From: Pseudomonadota bacterium
Lineage (GTDB): Bacteria; Pseudomonadota; Alphaproteobacteria; Sphingomonadales; Sphingomonadaceae
Assembly: GCA_023400405.1 (NCBI GenBank)
Contig: JAEXFD010000005.1
Location: 124,001 to 188,000 of the forward strand
Length of the DNA: 64,000 bases
Direction of reading: 5' to 3'
Both the position numbers and the translations under genes were made by a program. This document shows positions 8,378 through 21,025 of this stretch, one piece after another. The notes under the pieces were generated by a model that was given only the letters and a program-made list of their open reading frames with translations, was not told where the DNA came from and ran no database searches. Within the stretch, counting starts at the first letter, position 1. Each line of letters starts with the position of its first letter.

Positions 8378-9229
8378 TCAGCCCTTTGCCGGCTGGCGCC
8401 GCGCCATGAAGGCGAGCCGTTCGAACAGCATCACATCGGCCTCGTTCTTGAGCAGCGCGCCGTGTAGCGGCGGAATCGCCTTGGTCGGATCGCGGTTCTG
8501 CAGCACGTCGAGCGGCATGTCCTCGTGAAGCAGCAGCTTGAGCCAGTCGAGCAGTTCGCTGGTGCTCGGCTTCTTCTTGAGGCCCGGCACCTCGCGGATC
8601 TCGTAGAAGATCTCCATCGCGCGGCTGACCAGCAGCTTCTGGATGCCCGGGAAATGCACGTCGATAATCGCCTGCATCGTCTCGCGATCGGGGAATTTGA
8701 TATAGTGGAAGAAGCAGCGGCGCAGGAACGCGTCGGGCAGTTCCTTCTCGTTGTTCGAGGTGATCACCACGATCGGCCGCTCGGCGGCCCGCACCGTCTC
8801 GCCGGTCTCGTAGACGTGGAATTCCATGCGATCGAGCTCCTGGAGCAGGTCGTTCGGGAATTCGATGTCCGCCTTGTCGATCTCGTCGATCAGCAGGACG
8901 GGGAGGGTGGGGGCAGTGAACGCCTCCCACAGCTTGCCGCGGCGGATATAGTTGGCGATGTCGTGGACGCGCGGGTCGCCGAGCTGGCCGTCGCGCAGCC
9001 GCGCCACCGCGTCATATTCGTACAGCCCCTGCTGCGCCTTGGTCGTCGATTTGACGTTCCACTCGATCAGCGGCGCGCCGACTGCCTTGGCGATCTCATA
9101 GGCGAGGACGGTCTTGCCCGTCCCCGGCTCGCCCTTGACGAGGAGGGGACGCCGCAGCGTGACGGCGGCATTGACCGCGACCTTCAGGTCCTCGGTCGCG
9201 ACATAGCTCTGGGTGCCTTCGAAGCGCAT
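8378..9229 (-). CDS. MoxR-family AAA+ ATPase
   Basis: 283 residues with a Walker A motif GEPGTGKT (33-40), Walker B VLLIDEIDKAD (about 111-121), sensor 1 ITSNNEKELPD and the arginine-finger region FLRRCFFHYI. MoxR ATPases work with VWA proteins to remodel or metallate client enzymes; the CoxE-like VWA protein at 5095-6273 is the expected partner. The downstream gap (8298-8377) to the CHAP gene is 80 nt, so read-through is possible. Upstream lies a single palindromic repeat (9254-9298). The family assignment is clear; the client is unknown. Confidence 0.93.
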   Translation of the reverse strand: MRFEGTQSYVATEDLKVAVNAAVTLRRPLLVKGEPGTGKTVLAYEIAKAVGAPLIEWNVKSTTKAQQGLYEYDAVARLRDGQLGDPRVHDIANYIRRGKLWEAFTAPTLPVLLIDEIDKADIEFPNDLLQELDRMEFHVYETGETVRAAERPIVVITSNNEKELPDAFLRRCFFHYIKFPDRETMQAIIDVHFPGIQKLLVSRAMEIFYEIREVPGLKKKPSTSELLDWLKLLLHEDMPLDVLQNRDPTKAIPPLHGALLKNEADVMLFERLAFMARRQPAKG

Positions 9230-9253
9230 GGCGACGACTTAAAGGGCCATTTC

Positions 9254-9298
9254 GCGTCACGCCAGCGAAAGCTGGCATCTCAGGCGATGGCGTGATCC
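9254..9298. repeat. Palindromic repeat of the CCGGCGAAAGCCGG family (single degenerate copy)
   Basis: CGCCAGCGAAAGCTGGCA forms a stem-loop and is framed by CGTCA at the start and ATCTC at the end. It matches the elements at 20293, 21664 and 51368 apart from stem changes. A shorter second arm (GGCGATGGCGTGAT) follows, giving a decayed inverted pair. It lies upstream of moxR and downstream of the 9327 gene. Confidence 0.7.
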
Positions 9299-9326
9299 GA
9301 TGAAAAGCCCCAGCTTTGGCTGTCGC

Positions 9327-9992
9327 TCAATGCTTGTCGCGAGCGCTCGCGCGGGCTTCGAGCAGGTCCCACAGGCCGCGATGCTGCGCGAAGAGCTGTT
9401 GCGCGCCGAACAGCATCGCGCGCTCGAGCGGCGCCTCGCGCAGCAGGGCGTCGAGGATCGTGACCGTCTCCTCGGCGAGCGGGAGCTGCGACGATGGCGA
9501 TTCGAGCCCGAGCCGGGCCGCCGCGGCGTCGAGCGCCTCGCGGATCACCGCCCAGTCCATCACCAGTGCGATCGACGCGCCGGTCGCGCAGCCCGCGCGA
9601 TCCGACTGGGCGAGCATGTCGAGCGCATGGCGCTGCGCGGCGAGTGCCGCTTCGGTTTCGGCATGGCCGGGCGTGCTCGGCAGCGGGCCGGCGGCGGCGA
9701 CCGTTCGGACCACGAAGGCGCGTTCGATGACGAAGGCGTCGGCGGCTGCTTCAAGCCAGTCGCGCTCGATCCCGAGCCGGGCGTGGCGCAGCGCATGATC
9801 GACCACGCCAGGATGGCGACCGTGCAGCATGCAGATGTGATGTGCGGCGTCCGACAGGTCGCGCAGCGATTCCTCGTTGCGCGCCAGGCGCTGGAGATAC
9901 GGGTGATTGGCGCTGCCGTCGGACGCGATCAGCGCTCCCATCGAGCCCCAGGCGCCGCCCAGTCGCGCAACTTGTACGGAGTCGAACGCCAT
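9327..9992 (-). CDS. Conserved sphingomonad protein of unknown function
   Basis: A 221-residue, alpha-helix-rich soluble protein with no signal peptide. Features include a His-rich stretch AAHHICMLHGRHPGVVDHA (about residues 49-67), which could bind metal, and two regularly spaced Ala-rich helical regions. I do not recognise a named family with confidence; similar unnamed proteins are frequent in Sphingomonas. The ATG at 9992 follows GGGGATAT. The rpoD terminator lies upstream, so it has its own promoter somewhere in 9993-10100. It may share a transcript with moxR downstream across the palindromic repeat. Confidence 0.7.
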   Translation of the reverse strand: MAFDSVQVARLGGAWGSMGALIASDGSANHPYLQRLARNEESLRDLSDAAHHICMLHGRHPGVVDHALRHARLGIERDWLEAAADAFVIERAFVVRTVAAAGPLPSTPGHAETEAALAAQRHALDMLAQSDRAGCATGASIALVMDWAVIREALDAAAARLGLESPSSQLPLAEETVTILDALLREAPLERAMLFGAQQLFAQHRGLWDLLEARASARDKH

Positions 9993-10094
9993 ATATCCCC
10001 ATGATCCCGCGCCGGGCCCTGCACTCGGCGGATTCGGTGATGAAACGAACCCTTATACCGAACCACGTAAAGACGCGGTTTACGGCGAGTTTAC

Positions 10095-10103
10095 TGTGGA
10101 TAA
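10095..10103 (-). other. Perfect DnaA-box sequence
   Basis: The plus strand reads TGTGGATAA; its complement is TTATCCACA, the consensus DnaA box. It is single and lies between the rpoD terminator and the 9327 gene. A lone box may regulate a nearby promoter or titrate DnaA, or may be chance. There is no AT-rich unwinding region or cluster, so it is not an origin. Confidence 0.4.
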
Positions 10104-10120
10104 ACCACGGCCGGAAAAGC

Positions 10121-10160
10121 AAGAAGGGCCGGAGGATCGCTCCCCCGGCCCGGCTTTTTC
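10121..10160 (-). terminator. Rho-independent terminator of rpoD
   Basis: A GGGCCGG/CCGGCCC stem (10126-10132 with 10145-10151) lies just after the rpoD stop codon. On the minus strand the stem is followed by TTCTTGCTTTT. On the plus strand it is followed by GGCTTTTTC, so it may work in both directions. Confidence 0.75.
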
Positions 10161-10178
10161 GTCAATGCCCGATCGGGA

Positions 10179-12206
<2,028 letters not shown>

Positions 12207-12233
12207 CAAAATCCTCGAAATTGGATGGCGGCT

Positions 12234-12239
12234 ATTATA
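12234..12239 (-). promoter_or_regulatory. rpoD: Candidate -10 box ahead of rpoD
   Basis: On the minus strand the short dnaG-rpoD gap contains an exact TATAAT 27 nt before the rpoD start codon. No convincing -35 is seen at 16-18 bp spacing (it would fall in the end of dnaG), so this is at most a weak or alternative internal promoter. Confidence 0.35.
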
Positions 12240-12246
12240 CGCCGCC

Positions 12247-14127
12247 CTAATCCTCGAAATCGTCCTCGTCCGCAAGCATCAGATTCGCGAGCCGCGTTTC
12301 CAGCTCCTGCCGCTGCCGCAGCAGCGCCATCTGGCGAGCGAAGCTTGCCTCGTCGACCTGCTCGCGCATCGCCGCCGTCGCCTGGGCCAACGCCGCATCC
12401 ACCGCGGGACGCGCCACCATCACCGCGATCGCCTCGTTGAGGTCCTCGCGGGCCTTCGCCTCGTCGGCGCGGGAGCGCGTGAAGGAGAAGGGCAGGGTGT
12501 CGGCCCGCAGCAATTCGCTTGCCATCTGATCAAATCCGGACCGCGCCAATATGGTGAGGACTTTGGCGCGATCAAGCTGCCGGTCTTCGAGCGCCACGTC
12601 GATAACCGCTTCAAATAGCTTGCCGAGTGCGCCCGAAGCCCCGCGCAGGCTGCCCAGCACCTCCATGTGCCGGGCGATTTCGGCCGGATGGCGGATCAAT
12701 CCGGCGAGCACGGCGCGGGCGAGGATCGGATCCAGCCCACCGGCCTGGAGCGAGCGGGTCTGCGCCTGGAGCGGCGGCTCGGGCGGGATCCAGTTGCCGC
12801 GCTTGTCGCGCTTGCCTCGCGCCGGCGCATAGCCGCTGCGCTGCGGCCGCGCCTCGAACCCCCGCTGCCCGCGGCCGAAATGGGCATCGGTGCGCGCGCG
12901 GAATTCGGCGAGATATTCGTGCTTCACATTGGCATCGCCGATGCTGCCGGCAAGCTCGCCGAGGCGGCGCTTGAGCCCCGCGCGCTGCTCCGGCGTGTCG
13001 AGCGGTTCGGCGCCGACCTCGCTATCCCAGAGCAGATCGACCAAAGCGCGGGCCTTGCCGAGCAGCGCCTCGAATGCCGCTGAGCCTTGCTGCCGGACCA
13101 GATCGTCGGGGTCCAGCCCGTCGGGCAGCGTCACGAAGGCCAGGCTGCGCCCCGGCTGGAGCAGCGGCAGCGCGCGGTGGGCGGCGCGGATGGCCGCCTT
13201 CTGCCCCGCCGAATCGCCGTCGAAGCAGAGCAGGGGCACCTCGGCGATCCGCCACAGCCGCTCGAGCTGATGCTCGGTCATCGCCGTGCCCAGCGGCGCC
13301 ACCGCCTCGCCGAACCCGGCCTGGGCGAGCGCGATCACGTCCATATAGCCTTCGACCGCGATGATCCGGCCCGACTTGCGCGCCGCCGCCTGGGCGCGAT
13401 CGAGATTGTAGAGCGTCCGCCCTTTGTCGAAGAGCGGCGTCTCGGGCGAATTGAGGTATTTCGGCTCGCCCTCGCCGATGATCCGCCCGCCGAACGCGAT
13501 CGTCCGACCGCGCACGTCGCGGATCGGGATCATCAGCCGGCCGCGGAACCGGTCGTACGGCTCCTTGCCTTCCACGGCGATCAGCATGCCGGCCTCGACC
13601 AGCATCGCGTCGCCATAGGCTTTGAGCGAATCCTTTAGCTTGCCACGCGAATCGGGCGCGAAGCCGATGCCGAACGCCTTGGCCGTCTCCTCGGACACGC
13701 CGCGCTTCTTGAGCAGCGCGCGCGCCTCGGCGCCCTCGATGCCGTGCAGCCGCTCGACGAACCACGCCGCCGCATCCGCCATCGCCTCGTGCAGCCCCTT
13801 CGCCCGCTCGGCCTTCTCGGCGCTGCGGCGGTCCTGCTCGGGCATGTCGAGCCCCGCCGCCTGGGCGAGCTCCTTCACCGCATCGATGAAGGGCAGCCCG
13901 CGCTGATCGGTCATCCAGCGGATCGCATCGCCATGCGCGCCGCAGCCGAAGCAATGGTAGAAACCCTTGTCGTCGTTGACGTAGAAGCTCGGCGTCTTCT
14001 CGTTGTGGAACGGGCAACAGGCGCGGAACTCCCGCCCGGCGCGCTGGAGCTTCACCGTCCTGGCGATCAGCCCGGACAGCAGCGTCCGCGCGCGCAGTTC
14101 GTCGAGGAAGGCGGGGGTGAGACTCAT
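12247..14127 (-). CDS. dnaG: DNA primase DnaG
   Basis: 626 residues. The N-terminal CHC2 zinc finger (CCPFHNEKTPSF and HCFGCG, about residues 36-63) binds template. The TOPRIM catalytic core has VEGYMDVIALAQ (about 260) and CFDGDSAG (about 310). The C-terminal helicase-binding region interacts with DnaB. The start ATG at 14127 gives the usual MSLTPAFLDELR beginning; an open extension to 14649 in the same frame overlaps the nuclease gene and is rejected. The start overlaps the stop of the upstream DUF559 gene by four bases (ATGA), so primase translation may be coupled to that gene. rpoD follows. Confidence 0.97.
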   Translation of the reverse strand: MSLTPAFLDELRARTLLSGLIARTVKLQRAGREFRACCPFHNEKTPSFYVNDDKGFYHCFGCGAHGDAIRWMTDQRGLPFIDAVKELAQAAGLDMPEQDRRSAEKAERAKGLHEAMADAAAWFVERLHGIEGAEARALLKKRGVSEETAKAFGIGFAPDSRGKLKDSLKAYGDAMLVEAGMLIAVEGKEPYDRFRGRLMIPIRDVRGRTIAFGGRIIGEGEPKYLNSPETPLFDKGRTLYNLDRAQAAARKSGRIIAVEGYMDVIALAQAGFGEAVAPLGTAMTEHQLERLWRIAEVPLLCFDGDSAGQKAAIRAAHRALPLLQPGRSLAFVTLPDGLDPDDLVRQQGSAAFEALLGKARALVDLLWDSEVGAEPLDTPEQRAGLKRRLGELAGSIGDANVKHEYLAEFRARTDAHFGRGQRGFEARPQRSGYAPARGKRDKRGNWIPPEPPLQAQTRSLQAGGLDPILARAVLAGLIRHPAEIARHMEVLGSLRGASGALGKLFEAVIDVALEDRQLDRAKVLTILARSGFDQMASELLRADTLPFSFTRSRADEAKAREDLNEAIAVMVARPAVDAALAQATAAMREQVDEASFARQMALLRQRQELETRLANLMLADEDDFED

Positions 14128-14642
14128 GGCATTTCTTCGCCGTCGCAGGCTGGGTCGGCGCCCTTCCTTTCGCGAGGCGTTCGAGTTGCGCGACTTCTGC
14201 TCCCCCTCCCGCTTGCGGGAGGGGGCTGGGGGGTGGGCGACCGCTCTCCGCCGGGGAAAGCGGCGTCGAGGATGGACTGCAACACCCCGTCCAGGTTGCT
14301 CGTCAGGTCGTTGTTCCAGAAGTGGATGACGCGATATCCCTCCGCCTCGATGCGGCGTGTCCGTTCGGCGTCCGCCTCGGCGTTTGCGACGTGCTGGCTG
14401 CCATCGAGTTCGACGATCAGCCGGGCTCGTCGGCATCCGAAATCGCCGAAATGGCCGGCGACCGGAAGCTGGCGCGTAAAGGTCAGTCCGCCGAGCTGAG
14501 ATTTGCGAAGCCGTGTCCAGAGCAGCGCTTCGGCTTCGGTCGGTTCGCTGCGAAGCTTGCGGGCGCGCCGCGTCGGCCGGTCGAGCCGGAAATTTGCGGG
14601 GTTCTTCCTCGCCGGAGTCTCTCGAGGAGAGCGCTCGCCCAC
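14124..14642 (-). CDS. DUF559 endonuclease-like protein (Vsr-like fold), repeat-flanked copy 1
   Basis: 172 residues. The core (about 25-130) has the DUF559 pattern: RSEPTEAEALLWTRLR, an acidic residue in HFGDFGC, the ExD pair in LIVELDGSQH, and EAEGYRVIHFWNNDL. DUF559 proteins share the PD-(D/E)XK/Vsr-like nuclease fold; their role is unproven. The GTG start at 14642 and its SD (GGAGGGG, 8 nt upstream) lie within a palindromic repeat. The last about 40 residues (from GGERSPTPQPPPAS) are translated from the inverted repeat copy at the other end. The gene sits between yqeY and dnaG and overlaps the dnaG start by 4 bases. Confidence 0.85.
   Translation of the reverse strand: MGERSPRETPARKNPANFRLDRPTRRARKLRSEPTEAEALLWTRLRKSQLGGLTFTRQLPVAGHFGDFGCRRARLIVELDGSQHVANAEADAERTRRIEAEGYRVIHFWNNDLTSNLDGVLQSILDAAFPGGERSPTPQPPPASGRGSRSRATRTPRERKGADPACDGEEMP
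14198..14249. repeat. Palindromic repeat, 3' flank of DUF559 copy 1
   Basis: The core CCCTCCCGCTTGCGGGAGGG is a near-perfect palindrome, followed by GGTGGGCGACCGCTCTCC. The reverse complement of 14627-14678 matches it over about 50 bp with few differences. It lies inside the coding 3' end of the nuclease gene. Confidence 0.9.
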
Positions 14643-14678
14643 CCCTCAATCCCCTCCCGCAAGCGGGAGGGGAAGCAA
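14627..14678. repeat. Palindromic repeat, 5' flank of DUF559 copy 1
   Basis: CCCCTCCCGCAAGCGGGAGG plus the adjoining CGCTCGCCCACCCC is the inverted partner of 14198-14249. Read on the minus strand it supplies the SD and the GTG start of the nuclease gene. It lies between that gene and the end of yqeY. Confidence 0.9.
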
Positions 14679-14692
14679 GGCAATGTGCGGTT

Positions 14693-15145
14693 TCACGCCA
14701 ACGCCGCCTTCACCAGCCCGCTCGCCTTGCTCATGTCCAGCGTCGTCGCGTGCCGCGCCTTGAGCTCGGCCATCACCCGGCCCATGTCCTTCATGCCGCT
14801 CGCGCCAAGCTCCGCTTTGATCGCCTCGATCGCCGCCTCGGTCTCGTCCTCGCTCATCTGCGCGGGCAGGAAGCGCTCGATCACCGCGACTTCGCCTTTC
14901 TCGACATCGGCGAGCTCCTGGCGCCCGCCCTTTTCGAACATCTCGATCGATTCGCGGCGCTGCTTGACCATCTTCTGCAGCACCTCGATCACCAGCGCGT
15001 CGTCGTCCATCTGGACCGACTTGGTCCGCTCTTCGATGTCGCGGTTCTTGATCGCGCTCTGGATCAGGCTGATGGCGGCCCGCGTTTCCTTGTCGCCGGC
15101 CTTCATGGCGGTGATCTGTGCGGCCTTGATATCGTCTCGGATCAT
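14693..15145 (-). CDS. GatB/YqeY domain protein
   Basis: 150 residues matching the YqeY family along its whole length: MIRDDIKAAQITAMKAGD, IQSAIKNRDIE and the C-terminal GMKDMGRVMAELKAR. The family shares its fold with the tail domain of GatB, which engages tRNA in amidotransferase complexes, but the stand-alone protein has no established enzymatic role. In many alphaproteobacteria it lies just upstream of dnaG-rpoD. Here the DUF559 cassette has come between them. The ATG has GAGAGACG ahead of it. It is divergent from carA. Confidence 0.92.
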   Translation of the reverse strand: MIRDDIKAAQITAMKAGDKETRAAISLIQSAIKNRDIEERTKSVQMDDDALVIEVLQKMVKQRRESIEMFEKGGRQELADVEKGEVAVIERFLPAQMSEDETEAAIEAIKAELGASGMKDMGRVMAELKARHATTLDMSKASGLVKAALA

Positions 15146-15272
15146 TTCGTCTCTCGTGAATCGGGAATTGACCCCGCAATAGCCCCGCGAACCGGTTGAC
15201 GCGAGGGGGGTAGGGGGCTAGCGGGCGGCACTTAGCGACATTGCTGCACCTCAAATGGAGAGCCACCCCTCA

Positions 15273-16436
15273 ATGGCCGATGCCACGCCTGCGCCCATGC
15301 CTGCCGGAGCCACCGGCGTACTGGTCTTGGCGTCGGGGGACGTGATCTGGGGGCGTGGCTTCGGGGCCGAGGGCGAGGCGGTGGGCGAAGTGTGCTTCCA
15401 CACCGCGATGACCGGCTATCAGGAGATCATGACCGATCCGAGCTTCGCCGGCCAGATCATCAACTTCACCTTCCCGCACATCGGCAATGTCGGCGCCAAT
15501 CCCGACGATATCGAGGCGAACGATCCCCACGCCCTCGGCATGATCGTGCGCGAGGACGTGACCGAGCCGAGCAATTTCCGCGCGACCGAGCATCTCGATG
15601 CCTGGATGGCCAAGCATGCCCGGATCGGCCTGTCGGGCATCGACACCCGCGCGCTCACCCGCCGCATCCGCACCAGCGGCGCGCCCAACGGCGTGATCGC
15701 GCACAGCAAGGCCAGCAAGTTCGACTTGCCCCTGCTACTCGACATGGCGCGGCAATGGCCGGGGCTGGAGGGCATGGACCTCGCCATCACCGTGTCCTGC
15801 GAAACCCATTACGGCTGGGAAGGCGGCGTCTGGCGGCTCGGTGCCGGCTATGACGACACGCGGCCCGAGACCAAGCGCCCGCACGTCGTCGCGATCGACT
15901 ATGGCTCGAAGCGCAACATCTTTCGCAACCTGGTCAAGGCCGAGGCGGACGTGACCGTGCTGCCGGCGACGGCCAGCTTCGACCAGATCATGAGCTTCGC
16001 CCCCGACGGCTACTTCCTGTCGAACGGCCCTGGCGACCCTGCGGCCACCGCCGAATATGCCGTGCCCGTGATTCGCCAGCTGCTCGAGACCGGCAAGCCG
16101 CTGTTCGGCATCTGCCTCGGCCACCAGCTGCTCGCACTGGCGGTGGGCGGCGAGACCAGCAAGATGTTCCAGGGCCATCGCGGCGCCAACCATCCGGTCA
16201 AGCGGCTGAGCGACGGCGCGGTCGAGATCACCAGCATGAACCACGGCTTCGCGGTGCTGACCGAAAGCTTGCCGGAAAATGCCCGCGAGACCCATGTCTC
16301 GCTGTTCGACGGCAGCAATGCCGGCTTCGAGCTGACCGACAAGCCGGCCTTCTCGGTCCAGTACCACCCCGAGGCCAGCCCGGGGCCGCAGGACAGCTTC
16401 TATCTGTTCGAGCGGTTCGTGGGGATGATGGCGTGA
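15273..16436 (+). CDS. carA: Carbamoyl-phosphate synthase small subunit
   Basis: 387 residues. The N-terminal CarA domain (DVIWGRGFG, FHTAMTGYQEIMTDPS) is followed by a class I glutamine amidotransferase domain with nucleophile Cys in GICLGHQLLAL (about 280) and His/Glu in YHPEASPGP. It supplies ammonia from glutamine to CarB for arginine and pyrimidine synthesis. ATG 15273 is preferred over ATG 15255 because GGAGAG lies 10 nt before it. A TTGACG at 15196 could be a -35 box, but the matching -10 is weak. carB normally follows directly; here the DUF559 cassette separates them. Confidence 0.97.
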   Translation: MADATPAPMPAGATGVLVLASGDVIWGRGFGAEGEAVGEVCFHTAMTGYQEIMTDPSFAGQIINFTFPHIGNVGANPDDIEANDPHALGMIVREDVTEPSNFRATEHLDAWMAKHARIGLSGIDTRALTRRIRTSGAPNGVIAHSKASKFDLPLLLDMARQWPGLEGMDLAITVSCETHYGWEGGVWRLGAGYDDTRPETKRPHVVAIDYGSKRNIFRNLVKAEADVTVLPATASFDQIMSFAPDGYFLSNGPGDPAATAEYAVPVIRQLLETGKPLFGICLGHQLLALAVGGETSKMFQGHRGANHPVKRLSDGAVEITSMNHGFAVLTESLPENARETHVSLFDGSNAGFELTDKPAFSVQYHPEASPGPQDSFYLFERFVGMMA

Positions 16437-16452
16437 CATCGCCGGCGATTGC

Positions 16453-16516
16453 TTTCTCCCTCGCCCCCTTCAGGGGGAGAGGGAGGTGCCGCGCAGCGGC
16501 GGAGGGAGAGGGGGGC
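16453..16516. repeat. Palindromic repeat, 3' flank of DUF559 copy 2
   Basis: The core CTCGCCCCCTTCAGGGGGAG continues into GAGGG. A second small hairpin, GCCGCGCAGCGGC, follows. The reverse complement of 16885-16940 carries the same core. It lies just past the carA stop and just past the nuclease stop codon. Confidence 0.9.
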
Positions 16517-16522
16517 TATCCT

Positions 16523-16882
16523 CTAGAACTCGCGACCCAGCGCGATGAGGATCGCCCGCGCGACGCCTTCGACATTGGTCATGACGTCGTTGTTCGCGAA
16601 GCGGATCACGCGCCAACCCTGGGCTTCCAGTTCCGCGGTTCGCCGGGCGTCATAGGCTTCGGCGCCGGGCAGTTGATGGGTCTCGCCGTCCAGCTCGATG
16701 ATCAGGCGGTGCGACCGCGCCACGAAGTCGGCGATGAACGGCGCGCGAAGGTTCTGGCGGACGAACTTGACTCCCTGGAGCCGGCCGGCGCGGAGGGTTT
16801 CCCACAAAGCGAGTTCGGGATCGCTCATTTCCTTCCGGAGCTGCTTCGCGCGGGCTCTGGCTTCGACGTTGCGCTTCGCCAT
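16523..16882 (-). CDS. DUF559 endonuclease-like protein (Vsr-like fold), repeat-flanked copy 2
   Basis: 119 residues, a compact DUF559 protein: ARAKQLRKEMSDPELALWET, acidic residue in PFIADFVARS, ExD pair in LIIELDGETHQ, and ELEAQGWRVIRFANNDV. The proposed catalytic acidic residues are intact. It lies on the strand opposite to carA and carB and occupies the gap between them. Start ATG 16882 gives MAKRNVEARARAKQ; the G-rich stretch GGGGGAAG ahead of it comes from the edge of the flanking repeat. It is clearly related to the copy at 14124-14642 but diverged, and lacks that copy's repeat-encoded tail. Confidence 0.87.
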   Translation of the reverse strand: MAKRNVEARARAKQLRKEMSDPELALWETLRAGRLQGVKFVRQNLRAPFIADFVARSHRLIIELDGETHQLPGAEAYDARRTAELEAQGWRVIRFANNDVMTNVEGVARAILIALGREF

Positions 16883-16884
16883 TG

Positions 16885-16940
16885 CGCTTCCCCCTTCTCC
16901 CCAACCCCTCTCCCCCTGAAGGGGGCGAGGGGCTTTGCCG
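16885..16940. repeat. Palindromic repeat, 5' flank of DUF559 copy 2
   Basis: CTCTCCCCCTGAAGGGGGCG is the inverted partner of the core at 16453-16516. The repeat ends 12 nt before the carB start, so the carB leader is repeat sequence. Confidence 0.9.
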
Positions 16941-16952
16941 GTGCCCATCTTC

Positions 16953-20282
<3,330 letters not shown>

Positions 20283-20292
20283 GGGAAAATCT

Positions 20293-20375
20293 CCGTCATC
20301 CCGGCGAAGGCCGGGATCTCGCGAAGCAGGCGAACGGCCCGCGGCAGGAGACTCCGGCTTTCGCCGGGGTGACGG
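20293..20375. repeat. Inverted pair of CCGGCGAA.GCCGG repeats downstream of carB
   Basis: Arm 1 contains CATCCCGGCGAAGGCCGGGA (20297-20316). Arm 2 is its inverted relative (CCGGCTTTCGCCGGGGTGAC, 20354-20373). Each arm is itself a hairpin. The pair occupies the gap between carB and the greA promoter and could also act as an RNA 3'-end structure. Confidence 0.88.
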
Positions 20376-20412
20376 TCAGCTGCACTTCTCCCCCGACATG
20401 GCTTTCCTGGCC

Positions 20413-20441
20413 TTGCACCGCACCCGCGGGCGCCCTATTAT
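20413..20441 (+). promoter_or_regulatory. greA: Likely sigma-70 promoter of greA
   Basis: TTGCAC (20413-20418), a 17-bp spacer, then TATTAT (20436-20441). This is the best match to a housekeeping promoter in the window. It gives a leader of about 90 nt before the greA ATG. Confidence 0.6.
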
Positions 20442-20540
20442 TCGCGTTCGCACAATCATCCCCCCACAACCGGTGTTAATGTGCGGGCGTCTTAATCGTG
20501 GGACGCTTGGGGCCGGGGGCGTTTTTGAAGGACGTGACGT

Positions 20541-21017
20541 ATGGCGACGGTCGAGAAGATGCCGATGCTGCAGGAGGGCTATGAGACGCTCAACGAGCAG
20601 CTCAAGGCGCTGAAAGCGGAACGGCCGCTGATCGTGGACGCGATCGAGGAAGCGCGCGCGCATGGCGACCTCTCGGAAAACGCCGAATATCATGCCGCCA
20701 AGGAGCGCCAGGGCCAGATCGAGGCCTCGATCGCCGATATCGAGGACAAGCTGAGCCGCGCGCAGATCATCGATCCGCGCGACCTTTCGGGCGACAAGGT
20801 GGTGTTCGGCGCTACCGTCACCCTGCTCGACGAGGAGGACAAGCCGATCCGCTACCAGATCGTCGGCCAGACCGAGGCGGATGCGAGCAAGGGCCGCATC
20901 TCGTACAATTCGCCGATCGGCCGCGCGCTGATCGGGCGCAAGGTGGACGACGAGGTCGAAGTGTCGGTGCCCGCGGGCGACCGCTACTATCTGGTCTCGA
21001 AGATCGAATTCATCTGA
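20541..21017 (+). CDS. greA: Transcription elongation factor GreA
   Basis: 158 residues, the normal GreA length. The N-terminal coiled coil includes EARAHGDLSENAEYHAAKE with the acidic tip residues (D and E about 42-46) that enter the RNA polymerase secondary channel. The C-terminal FKBP-like domain contains SYNSPIGRALIGRKVDDEV. It stimulates cleavage of backtracked transcripts. SD GAAGGA lies 8 nt before ATG. The rhomboid protease gene starts 9 nt downstream and is probably co-transcribed. Confidence 0.98.
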   Translation: MATVEKMPMLQEGYETLNEQLKALKAERPLIVDAIEEARAHGDLSENAEYHAAKERQGQIEASIADIEDKLSRAQIIDPRDLSGDKVVFGATVTLLDEEDKPIRYQIVGQTEADASKGRISYNSPIGRALIGRKVDDEVEVSVPAGDRYYLVSKIEFI

Positions 21018-21025
21018 GGCCGGCG

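Noticed and set aside
14198..14678. CRISPR array
   Set aside because: Only two inverted palindromes with a gene between them; no regular direct repeats or spacers.
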